DNA of 31,448 nt, from the NCBI GenBank assembly GCA_964504335.1, contig CAZDET010000058.1, positions 1-31,448 on the forward strand, in the 5' to 3' direction. The notes under the pieces were generated by a model. The model was not told where the DNA came from. It did no database searches and saw only the letters and a program-made list of their open reading frames with translations. Position numbers and translations under genes: made by a program. The DNA comes from CAZDET01 sp964504335 (GTDB taxonomy: Bacteria > Bacteroidota > Bacteroidia > Chitinophagales > Saprospiraceae). Numbering within the stretch: the first letter of the stretch is position 1; each line of letters starts with the position of its first letter. Positions 7,648 to 16,700 of this stretch are shown one piece after another.

Positions 7648-9783
7648 ATGAAGAAATACACCTTTACTACAGGGATCCTACTTCTCTCATTAAGCAGTTT
7701 TTCTCAAGCGCCATTTGCCGAAGCATCTATCAGCCAACTTCAGCAATATGCGGCGGACGGGACGAAGTTGGAAGTCATTGAAGCGTACAATGAGCTGGCC
7801 TATCGCTACCGTGCGTCCGAGGATTCGATCGACTACGCGCGCGACTGCGCCCAGCGCGCCTATCAACTCTCCGAAGCCGTGCAGTATAGGAAGGGGAGAG
7901 CGGATGCTGCCAATCGATTGGGGCTCATTTTCACAACGCTGGGGCCGCGAGATAGCGTGGAATTGTATTATCTGGAGGCACTTCGGCTTCGCCGAGATAG
8001 CCTGGATGATCTACTTGGAGCGGCCGGCGTGTTGGATAACCTGGGAAACTACCTGCGAACCAACACCACGGATCAGGCGGCCGCTATTCGGGCCTACGCT
8101 GATGGATTAGTGCTTCTACAGCGAAGCGGATTCAGCAAATCGGGCAAAGCCGGGCGCATTCATAACAACCTGGGCATCCTTCATATGGATGCCGGCAATT
8201 ACGACCGGGCTGTTCGGCACCTGGATACTAGCTTTCAGGTGTTCAGCCGGCTAGCGGATGTTGAATGGATTGGTAAAGTACGGCTGAATCAAGGCGTTCT
8301 GGCACTCGAAATGCAAAACTACGAGCAGGCCGAGCGATATTTCAAACAGAGCCTCCACCAGTTTTCCATGCTGGAACCCGTCGATCAGGCCCTGATTGCG
8401 AAAACCTTACTAAATATTGGTAGCAACTACGGGGAACGCGAGGAATACGAAACAGCCATTTCGTATCAGAATCAGGCGCTTTCGTATAAGGAAGCACTGG
8501 AGCCGGTTAATCAGTTTAATATTTACAGCAATCTCGGGCTGTACTACGACGAATTAGAAGATGCACAAGCCGCCGCGCTTTTCTACGGAAAAGCACTGGC
8601 AATGGCTCCGGAAATTAGTGACCGCTACAGCCTGGCGGAGTTTCACCTCAACTACGGGGTGCACTTTCTGCGGCGCGGTTCCTACCCGGTCGCAATTGAG
8701 GAATTATCCAAGGGGATGCACCTGGCTCAAACCATACAGGCCCGGAGTCTGGAGGAGATTATTTACGCCGACCTGGCCTATGCATTTGCCGAGCAAAAAG
8801 AGCCGGATAGCGTCAAGAAATACGTGCAGAATTTTCTGGCGATTGCAGATACCATGAGCCGTCGTAGAATCGACGCCTATATCGGCACTCAAAGAAGTCA
8901 GGAACAAAAGATCCAGGTCGCCTCCCTGAAAATGGCGCGCTACCGGGATCGAATCTTCTGGACGACGATCGCTAGTGTTGGAGGGATACTCTTGCTAATC
9001 ACGTTTTCGATCAACTTCTACCAGTTTGCCCACAACCAACGGCAAAAGTACCGCAACCAGCAACAGGAATTCCTACTCGCAGAGCGGGAGCGCGAACTTG
9101 AACTTCAGGAGATGGAAGAACGCCTCACCCGCAGTGAGTTGGATCAGGCCTACGCCCGCATCAGTGGAATCGACCAGGAGCGCAAACGCATTTCGGAGGA
9201 CTTACACGATCGCCTGGGGGGAACCCTCTCCCTGATAAAGCTCCAACTCGAATCCATCAACGAACGCCTACAAATAGCCGAGAAAGAATTGATGAACAAA
9301 CAGGAAAAAGCAATTGGCCTGTTAAATGACGCAGTAGAGGAAGTGCGGAATATTTCGCATAACATTTATCCGAAAACACTGTCGCTATTCGGATTGAAAA
9401 AACACCTGGAAGACGTCTTGGTGCAGTTGCCCTCGGAAAATCTTCAAGTCGAATTTGTTACCCACGGGCTAGAAGACCGGCTGGAGACCTCTACGGAAAT
9501 CGAAGTGTATCAAATCATTCGCGAGTTGATTACGAATGTGATCCGACATGCCTCCGCGAATCATCTGAGCATATTCATCAACCGGGGGCCGGACAAACTG
9601 AATATCACGGTTGAGGACGATGGAATCGGGTTTGACCCCACGGACTCCACCTTTAAATTCGGGATGGGGTTACTCAATGTCGAGTCGCGGGTACACAAAC
9701 TTGATGGGGAGTTGAATGTCGATTCTACCCCGGGAAAGGGAACGACCGTATTTGTTGATATTCCATTGCAAAAATCGGATTAA
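7648..9783 (+). CDS. TPR-containing sensor histidine kinase (NarL/HisKA_3 type)
   Basis: The protein has 711 residues. An N-terminal signal sequence (KKYTFTTGILLLSLSSFSQA) is followed by a tetratricopeptide sensor region to about residue 400, with repeats such as GRIHNNLGILHMDAGNYDRA and YSNLGLYYDEL. A transmembrane helix lies at about 435-459, then a coiled coil (about 460-515). The dimerisation/phospho-acceptor motif is RKRISEDLHDRLGG (His520), typical of HisKA_3 kinases. The ATPase domain shows the N-box ELITNVIRHA, DDGIGFD and GMGLLNVESRV. The TPRs should face the periplasm and sense a protein or peptide, while the kinase acts in the cytoplasm. The partner response regulator starts 9 bases after the stop and is surely co-transcribed. 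TPR histidine kinases of this layout are common in Bacteroidota; the signal is unknown. Confidence 0.92.
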   Translation: MKKYTFTTGILLLSLSSFSQAPFAEASISQLQQYAADGTKLEVIEAYNELAYRYRASEDSIDYARDCAQRAYQLSEAVQYRKGRADAANRLGLIFTTLGPRDSVELYYLEALRLRRDSLDDLLGAAGVLDNLGNYLRTNTTDQAAAIRAYADGLVLLQRSGFSKSGKAGRIHNNLGILHMDAGNYDRAVRHLDTSFQVFSRLADVEWIGKVRLNQGVLALEMQNYEQAERYFKQSLHQFSMLEPVDQALIAKTLLNIGSNYGEREEYETAISYQNQALSYKEALEPVNQFNIYSNLGLYYDELEDAQAAALFYGKALAMAPEISDRYSLAEFHLNYGVHFLRRGSYPVAIEELSKGMHLAQTIQARSLEEIIYADLAYAFAEQKEPDSVKKYVQNFLAIADTMSRRRIDAYIGTQRSQEQKIQVASLKMARYRDRIFWTTIASVGGILLLITFSINFYQFAHNQRQKYRNQQQEFLLAERERELELQEMEERLTRSELDQAYARISGIDQERKRISEDLHDRLGGTLSLIKLQLESINERLQIAEKELMNKQEKAIGLLNDAVEEVRNISHNIYPKTLSLFGLKKHLEDVLVQLPSENLQVEFVTHGLEDRLETSTEIEVYQIIRELITNVIRHASANHLSIFINRGPDKLNITVEDDGIGFDPTDSTFKFGMGLLNVESRVHKLDGELNVDSTPGKGTTVFVDIPLQKSD

Positions 9784-9792
9784 ACGGGAATT

Positions 9793-10422
9793 ATGATACG
9801 CGTATTACTCGTCGATGATCATCAGATGCTTTTGGACGGAATTGCTGCTTTTCTGGCTGCAGAATCATCTATCGAAGTGGTAGGTACGGCCGCTTCCGGA
9901 AAGGAAGCCCTGGCCCGATACCGCGAGGCACCGGTGGATGTGGTGGTGTTGGATTACGAGCTTCCCGATATGAACGGCACCGAAGTAACCAAACAGTTGC
10001 GTGCTCAATCACCGGACGTACGGGTCATCATCCTAAGTATGTACAAGCGGAAGCACTTCGTGCGCGCCGCGCTCACCGATGCCGGTGCGATGGGGTACGT
10101 GCTCAAAGAACGCAGCAAGGAAGCGCTGGTCGGAGCTATTCACCACGTGGCAAAGGGCGAGCGATACATTCCGCCGGAAATCATGGACATTGTCTTTGAA
10201 GCAGAGCCCACTGCCGACGAGCCGCTTCCGGCAGAGTTGACCCGTTCGCAGCGCGAGGTCCTGAAATTATATGCAATCGGCCACACGGCCCGGGAAATCG
10301 GCTCCACGCTCTACATTTCGGAGAACACGGCCAAAAAGCACCTCCAAAATATTCGCAATCGGTTGGGGATCCAAACCAAACTACAACTTGCCGAATACGC
10401 GAAGCGACACGATCTTATATGA
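9793..10422 (+). CDS. NarL/FixJ-type response regulator
   Basis: This is a 209-residue DNA-binding regulator with a complete receiver domain: acidic pair Asp8-Asp9, phospho-acceptor Asp54 in VVVLDYELPD, and a conserved Lys in GYVLKE at about residue 105. A LuxR-type helix-turn-helix fills residues about 145-205 (LTRSQREVLKLYAIGHTARE, then ENTAKKHLQNIRNRLG). It is the direct partner of the TPR histidine kinase 9 bases upstream: His520 of that protein should donate phosphate to Asp54. A terminator follows before the convergent CHAT gene. Target genes cannot be read from the sequence. Confidence 0.94.
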   Translation: MIRVLLVDDHQMLLDGIAAFLAAESSIEVVGTAASGKEALARYREAPVDVVVLDYELPDMNGTEVTKQLRAQSPDVRVIILSMYKRKHFVRAALTDAGAMGYVLKERSKEALVGAIHHVAKGERYIPPEIMDIVFEAEPTADEPLPAELTRSQREVLKLYAIGHTAREIGSTLYISENTAKKHLQNIRNRLGIQTKLQLAEYAKRHDLI

Positions 10423-10579
10423 CTGAAGGATAATGTATACTCCTTTAGGGGTAGATGAAGATGGCGCAAAAGGATGTCGGCCCCCCTTTCATGAATACCT
10501 ACCTTTGAAAGCAAGAGATAAACACCTAAAACCTCTTTAACGAAAAAGTCCCATAAACTAGCCTATAGCAAGTAGTTTT

Positions 10580-10617
10580 GGTGGGTATGCCATTTGGTTG
10601 GTGTATCCACCTTTTTT
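10580..10617 (+). terminator. rho-independent terminator of the two-component operon
   Basis: The 9-bp stem GGTGGGTAT / GTATCCACC (two G-U wobbles) is followed directly by six T. It sits between the response regulator and the convergent CHAT gene. Confidence 0.7.
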
Positions 10618-10639
10618 GTGTGGAGTGTGGAGTGTGGAG
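10618..10639. repeat. three tandem copies of the 7-mer GTGTGGA
   Basis: A perfect heptanucleotide microsatellite immediately downstream of the CHAT gene stop, which is at 10645 on the minus strand. Similar GT-rich tracts occur at other gene ends in this window. Confidence 0.85.
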
Positions 10640-10644
10640 TTTAT

Positions 10645-13617
10645 TTACTTTTCGTATTTCATCCTTCTTAGCAGGACTACGACAGCGGCTGCAACCGCTC
10701 CTACAACAACCAGCAGGAGCCCCCAGGGACGATCTCCGGAAAGCGTAGCACTGGTGGTAACCGTGCTGGAGAGCGGCTGCCAGTCGCCGTAACTAACGAA
10801 GCCTGACCACAGGTAGGGATGCGCGGTTTGGGGATCGTTGAGTAGTGCCAGTTGAGCCTGGTGGAGCGCATCGAATTTCTCTACTTGATTTCCGAGTCGG
10901 TCGAAATAATCGGTGATGAGTTGTTGGGTGGTATTGTTTTGTACCGACCAGAGCGTCGACACGACGCTGGCCGAACCTGCATAGGAGAAGGCCCTGGCCA
11001 GGCTGATGATGCCTTCTCCGCGCTGCAGCTTCCCAACACCGGTTTGGCACGCGCTCAATACGACGAGCTCTGCCGGGATGGGCTTGGTATAGATTTCCTC
11101 GAGGTGCAAGCGATCGCCGGAAAAAGCGATAAAGGATTGGTCGCCACTAAACGGGCTGACGAAACCGTGGGTGATAAATAAGAGAATATCGAATTGGTCG
11201 GCCGCCTTCCAAAAACGCTCCGTCGTGGCCCGGTCACCCGAGACGACCTCCCCACTGAATTGTCCTACTACTTTTTCGGCCGTTTCGACATTGCCGGGAA
11301 GTGGCCGAAGGATAACCGTATCCCCACCAACATTCAACGTAGTATTCTCCGAAAAATCGGGTGCGAAGGCCAGCACTTTTCCCGGTCCGGCTGCTTCGCC
11401 CGGCTGCATGCGTTGCTGCAAGACGGAAGCCGAATAGGCATAAGACACCGGATGGCTGCGAATGAGGTAGGGGTAGCGCGTGTAGGGTACGGAATCGCCA
11501 ACGGCCTCGGTATGCAAGGCGGCAAAGGGGATGCGACCGAGGGACTCATCTGGAATGATGAGCAGGTGGTGGCCGGCTTGGCTGCCTGCGAGCGCGGGCC
11601 GGAGCAGGCGATCGAATAGCAAATGACTGATTTGTGCATTTTGCTGGAAGAGGGTTGCCCGTTCGCTTCTTCGATCGTTGACCAGGCTGGCCTCCATAGT
11701 TTCGTGCCACTCGCCAATCAGCGAATCCAGGGGTAGTTCCGTCAGGGCAGTGCGCTGCACACCCTGCTCGGTTTGGGAGGCGTGGAGGGCATACACATAG
11801 TCGTTGCCGACGAAGTATTCGACAATGAGCTGATCTTCCTGGAGGGCCTTCCGCAATTGGCCTAAGTCGGCGATGCGCAGGCTGCGGTCTTCTTCCGGGT
11901 TATTGCCGAGGGCGGCCATCATCTCCTGGCGAACGCCCACCAATTGCCGGCGTACCTCGAGCAGTTGATTGGCTGCGGCCGGATCAGAATTTGATTGTTC
12001 CCGGAGCTCGGTGACCTTGCGTTGAAGAATACGCTGGCGATTTAGCAATTCGGGGGCCAGCGAGTCGAGCTTGGTCGTCTCGGCGGCCTGGAGAGCCTCG
12101 AGTAGGCTCAGTGCCTTACTGCGCTCCATGAAGTTGAATAGCTGCCCGAGTCGGGCTTCCGATTGATCCGCTTGGTACAACTGGAACGTGGTGGCAATTG
12201 CTTCGGCAAGTATATCCTTGGATTGTTCGGCGATGAAGTGTTTGGATTCGAGCGTTGCCACGTCGAGGTGGATCCGCTCGAGCAATTTGCTGTTTGCCTG
12301 ATGAATATCAATTGCGGCCTCCAGGTACTTCGAATCACCAGTAGCGGCACTTTGTCGTGCCAGGCCGGCTGCTTTCCAACGCAGGTATTCCGCTAATCGG
12401 GGCAGTGATATGAGTTGTGGATCATCGAGCACCGGCAGATCACCCAATCCGTCGGGCTGCCAGTTGGGAAAGGCAATTTTAAGCGCCTCAGTATGCAGCT
12501 GGTTGGCCTGCTCAAAAGCCCCTTGATGATCGAGATAGATTGCTTTATTGTGGAAGTAGTGCGACAACTGGCGGTTGGCTTGTGCCTCCGAAATAGCCCC
12601 TTGCTCCCTGAGATTGCGAATCGTGGTGATGGCCTCATCGACGCCTTGTACGGCCGCTGCATACCTTCCGCGTTTCCAATTGACAGTAGCGAGATTTGAA
12701 TAATACTGAGAGTACTGCAGATCGGGCGTTAGATACGCCTGATGTACTTCGATCCCCGTTTCATCCTGGCGGGCGGCGCTGTCCAGTTCGCTGGCCAGGT
12801 AATAAGCGGCACCCAGATTGAGGTGACTGTTGAGTACCGGATATAGCTGAGCCGCTTCGTAGGCCTTTTCCAGCGCCATTTCACCGGCTTCCACGGCCAA
12901 TTGCGGCTGCTTGGTATCGATGTGAAATTTGGTAAGTCCCTCGTACACCTGATACATCCAGGCAGGATCTTCGGCAGCCGACTTTTGGTACCGTTCCACG
13001 GCACGTAAAAAGGCAACCCGGGCGGGTTCCACATCCTGAATAGCCAGATAGCTGTAGGCCAACTGTAGGAAGGCTTCCGCCAACCGTTTGTTATTCGGTT
13101 CAATATCCAGACTGTGGAGCGCAATCGATCGTTCAAAGGCCGGAATCGCGTTTTCTGGCTGTTGATCCTGGAGATAGGCGTTACCCAGATTGTAGTATTC
13201 CTGAACTAATTCGGGATGCACCACCGAATAACAAGATTCCATGAGGGTGGCTGCCAGCAGAATATTGGTACTGGCGCGGTCGAATTGATTGAGTCGGTAA
13301 AAGAGTACGCCCCGGTCGTGTAGAGAGGCCGTCAAGAGGCGGTCGAGCGGCCGTGATTTACCGCTCAATTGTTCGATCTGCTGCTCGATGGACTCCGACA
13401 CGGAAAGGGATTGCTCGAACAGTACTGCGGCACTGTCTTCTGTGATATCGCCCCGGTTTAGGGCGGCACGCGCACTGTCGTACAGGGCGGATTGCCGGTT
13501 TACGATATCATCGACAAATCGATAGGTGGCTAGCTCGAGCTGTTGGCCAGAGCCGTTCAGCGAGATGCAAAGCAGAATTGGAAGTAACAGGCAGGGAGTT
13601 GCCGGGCGAGTGCTCAT
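10645..13617 (-). CDS. TPR-CHAT caspase-like protease, exported, with C-terminal membrane anchor
   Basis: The protein has 990 residues. A signal peptide (PCLLLPILLCISLNGSG) leads into about 400 residues of tetratricopeptide repeats (for example QEYYNLGNAYLQDQQPENAI), then a helical linker, then a CHAT domain at about 640-960. The caspase-type dyad is present: His817 in LLFITHGF and Cys857 in LSACQTG, followed by the conserved GEGIISLARAF segment. CHAT proteins are clan CD cysteine peptidases that cleave specific partner proteins. A hydrophobic helix at about 965-982 followed by RRMKYEK predicts a C-terminal anchor with its tail inside, which places TPR and CHAT domains in the periplasm. It is the last gene of a minus-strand series, 118 bases after the PKD-subtilisin gene and behind the sigma and anti-sigma-like genes. 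Confidence 0.92.
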   Translation of the reverse strand: MSTRPATPCLLLPILLCISLNGSGQQLELATYRFVDDIVNRQSALYDSARAALNRGDITEDSAAVLFEQSLSVSESIEQQIEQLSGKSRPLDRLLTASLHDRGVLFYRLNQFDRASTNILLAATLMESCYSVVHPELVQEYYNLGNAYLQDQQPENAIPAFERSIALHSLDIEPNNKRLAEAFLQLAYSYLAIQDVEPARVAFLRAVERYQKSAAEDPAWMYQVYEGLTKFHIDTKQPQLAVEAGEMALEKAYEAAQLYPVLNSHLNLGAAYYLASELDSAARQDETGIEVHQAYLTPDLQYSQYYSNLATVNWKRGRYAAAVQGVDEAITTIRNLREQGAISEAQANRQLSHYFHNKAIYLDHQGAFEQANQLHTEALKIAFPNWQPDGLGDLPVLDDPQLISLPRLAEYLRWKAAGLARQSAATGDSKYLEAAIDIHQANSKLLERIHLDVATLESKHFIAEQSKDILAEAIATTFQLYQADQSEARLGQLFNFMERSKALSLLEALQAAETTKLDSLAPELLNRQRILQRKVTELREQSNSDPAAANQLLEVRRQLVGVRQEMMAALGNNPEEDRSLRIADLGQLRKALQEDQLIVEYFVGNDYVYALHASQTEQGVQRTALTELPLDSLIGEWHETMEASLVNDRRSERATLFQQNAQISHLLFDRLLRPALAGSQAGHHLLIIPDESLGRIPFAALHTEAVGDSVPYTRYPYLIRSHPVSYAYSASVLQQRMQPGEAAGPGKVLAFAPDFSENTTLNVGGDTVILRPLPGNVETAEKVVGQFSGEVVSGDRATTERFWKAADQFDILLFITHGFVSPFSGDQSFIAFSGDRLHLEEIYTKPIPAELVVLSACQTGVGKLQRGEGIISLARAFSYAGSASVVSTLWSVQNNTTQQLITDYFDRLGNQVEKFDALHQAQLALLNDPQTAHPYLWSGFVSYGDWQPLSSTVTTSATLSGDRPWGLLLVVVGAVAAAVVVLLRRMKYEK

Positions 13618-13735
13618 AGATTCGGGGGTTCAGGTAGGGTCCAGGGATGGTGAAGACGAAGACACCGCAGCACCCGGAGGGCTGCGATGTCCAATTGCTT
13701 CCAAAATAATGACTTTCAGCTACTCAGGCAACTTG

Positions 13736-16700
13736 CTACTCGACCTGAAGTAGTTGGCGGTAGATCTGTTGGCCGCGCACCTCGAACACGACGCTGTATA
13801 CCCCCGAAGGAAGCGCCGATAGATCGATGGTCCGGGCGGAGCCCTCCGTCAACTGATCGAATTGTTCCCGGTATACTTCCATGCCGAGGGTGTTTACCAA
13901 TCTTAACTGTACCCGCTCCAGAATGGACTTGGTTGGCACCAATCGGAGTTGACCGGCAACCGGGTTGGGGAACAAGATCAGCTGGACGCTGGTGTGCTGC
14001 GGTGCCGCTTCCACCTGTAGTTCGTCGGGGGCGATGAGGGCGTTCTCAATTTCCACCACACTGAAGCCGATTTGTTGCGGCGTACCAGCCATGCCCATGC
14101 CGTCGCGCTCCGTAAAGGGAGTAGCGACCAAATTATACTGGCCCGTCTCTAAACGCGAAAAGCCGGGGAATACGGAATAGGGCGGGCTGTTTTCAGTGCG
14201 AGCGGAGGTGATCGGCCCGGCTAGTTCTAACCGGACGCTGCCAACTCGATCCGGCGAAGTCACGGCTTCGATATTAACCACTGGCGCGCCGAATTCGTTG
14301 ATTTCCAGAATGTCTTCATCGATGAGATTCGGATCGATCACATCTGCCAGCGCCACTACCCTGAAGCCGGTCACTCCTGTGGTGAAGCGGACCTCGAAGG
14401 TGATTGCAACTGGTGTCCCGGCTGCTCCCATGCCACCGGATTCGCTGAAGGGCGTAGCCGTCAGGGTGTAGTTTCCTACCGGCAGGCTGCTAAACGCGCC
14501 TCCGAATAGCGAGTAGGGGGCTACCGATTCGACGCGGGTAATTGATTCAGGGCCCGAAAGCTCGAGTAGGACGCTGCCGGTCGATTCGGGATCGAAGCTG
14601 GCTTCGATGGAGTAGTTGATATTGCCGATTGCATTCAAATCGATCAGTCCGGTAGTTGCCAGGTCTTCGATCAGCAGGTCGCCCATTTCACCGATTACCC
14701 GGAAGGGGACCTCCCCGGCTCCGGCCAGTGCGAGCGCTGCTTCCAGATCGAGCACGTTCCCTTCTTCAACAAAGCTACTGAGGGAGCCGCTCTTGTTGGC
14801 GGAGGCTTTTAGAATAGAACCGATCTCTGCGTTGGTCAATTCCGGAAAGCGGACGCGTAGGATAGCTGCTGCCCGTGCTACGGCGGGGGCGGCAAAGGAG
14901 GTGCCGATAACCGTATCAATGCCTGCTTCCAGATCCGGGCGGTTTGGGACCGGTGCCATGTAGGCGCCCAGCGCAGCAATGTCGACCACTTCGGGGTCGA
15001 AATTACTGTAAGGCGCAATTGTACCAGGGTTGGAAAGCGCGGCAACCGTTAGTAACGCATTGGATTCCAGATTAATCGTAGCTGGAAAATGCCGTTCGGT
15101 GACGGGCTCCGCATCATTGCCGGCAGATACTACCATGAAAATGCCGGCGGAATCGGCGGCGTTGATGGCATTGAAAAGTTGTTGCGGAGGGCTATCGGTT
15201 TCAATACCCCAGCTCATGTTGAGTACGTCGGCTTCTACCTGGATCGCATAATAGATACCGCAAATGGCTCCGAAGAGCGTGCCCTCATTCTCGTAAAACT
15301 TCAAAGAGACCAGATCGAGATTGGTTGCCGTCGGGAAGTCGGAACTAAGTACCGCCGCAACCGGCGTACCGTGGCCATCCAGATCGAACTGGACCGTCTG
15401 TTCATTGCTGAAGTCGTATCCGATACTGTCGGCAGCAACGCAATCGTCGAGCACATCGGTCCCGACCACGGGGTTAAGGGTCGCAATGGACGTATCGACC
15501 CCAGTATCGATAAAGGCCACCAGGATTGTGTCTGCCTGACCAGTTCCGCCGCTTGGTATGGCATCGGCGATGATGACCTGCTGGGCAAATTGGTTTTGTT
15601 CGTTGCGGATGCGGTAGTTGTTCTCACCCTGCACCTGACCACCCTTTTGCTTGGCGGTTTCCAGTACAATATCGATGTCGATGGTATCGCCCTCTGGGTC
15701 TTCGAATAGGAAGACGGGCGGACTCGCGCAATCACAGGCCCCCGCCTGGTTGAGGCCCAGGTCGAGTACCGCCTGGAGGGTTTCAGAGAGGATGGTGGAG
15801 TCTGGGGCGTCGATTTCGAGAATGACCTGATCCGGAATGAGATCGTCGCGATCATTGCACACGGGATTGTTGCTGGGATCGGAAGATTGCAACTGGAGGG
15901 TGAATGCCGTGCTGGAAGTCCCGGGAAAATTCTCGGCTACTATCCGGAAAAACGCAAAGGGAGCGGCGGTGGGATCGCTAATACGGTAAAAAAGCTTCTG
16001 AGGGAAGGTATCGATAACACCGGAACTGGTATTGGTGGGGCGGATGTGTCCTATTTGCACGCGATCTTCTAACTGGATGATGGTGCCGCAATCGTCGCCA
16101 CTGGCAGAATAGGCTTCGATGAATAGATTATTGGCAAGCGGAGTATCCGACTGTGCAGCAACGTATAGATTGACCCCACCGTTGGCGTCGACTGGCGTAA
16201 CGCCCCAGGCATCCTCGCCCGCTATAAGGTTTACTTCCAGATAGTTATCGAGGTTGCAGACGCGCTCCGGAATAGTAGCTGCGTCCAGGATGGCGGGGCT
16301 GGTGCAGCCGAAGGGGTTGGGATCCACCACGATAGTAGCTACATCGCTATCGGTGAGCCCATCGTCGTCCGTAACCGTCAGGATGGCGGTGTAGATCCCC
16401 GGTGCTTCGTAGGTATATTCGGTGCGTACCTGGCCCTGGCCCAGCGTGAGCTGATTGCCATCGCCGAATTCAAAGGTGTAGCTCTGGATCTGGCCATCGG
16501 GGTCGAAGGAAAAGGCCCCGTCGAGTTCGACGGTCAGAGGAGCTGTACCGCTGTTTGGCGTAGCGACCAGTTCTGCCGTTGGAGGTACCGGAGTGAAGTC
16601 GACTTCGACGGTAGCGGTATCGACGGCTTCTAGTACGACATTGAAAGCCGGAAGTAAATTGACGATTGGGCCGTTTATTTCCACCGGCGGATTAAATACT

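Noticed and set aside
10598..10792. 64-codon plus-strand ORF
   Set aside because: It begins inside a terminator hairpin and runs antisense into the CHAT gene end.
15089..15709. 206-codon plus-strand ORF
   Set aside because: Antisense to the subtilisin catalytic region, whose motifs are intact; no start context or recognisable domain.
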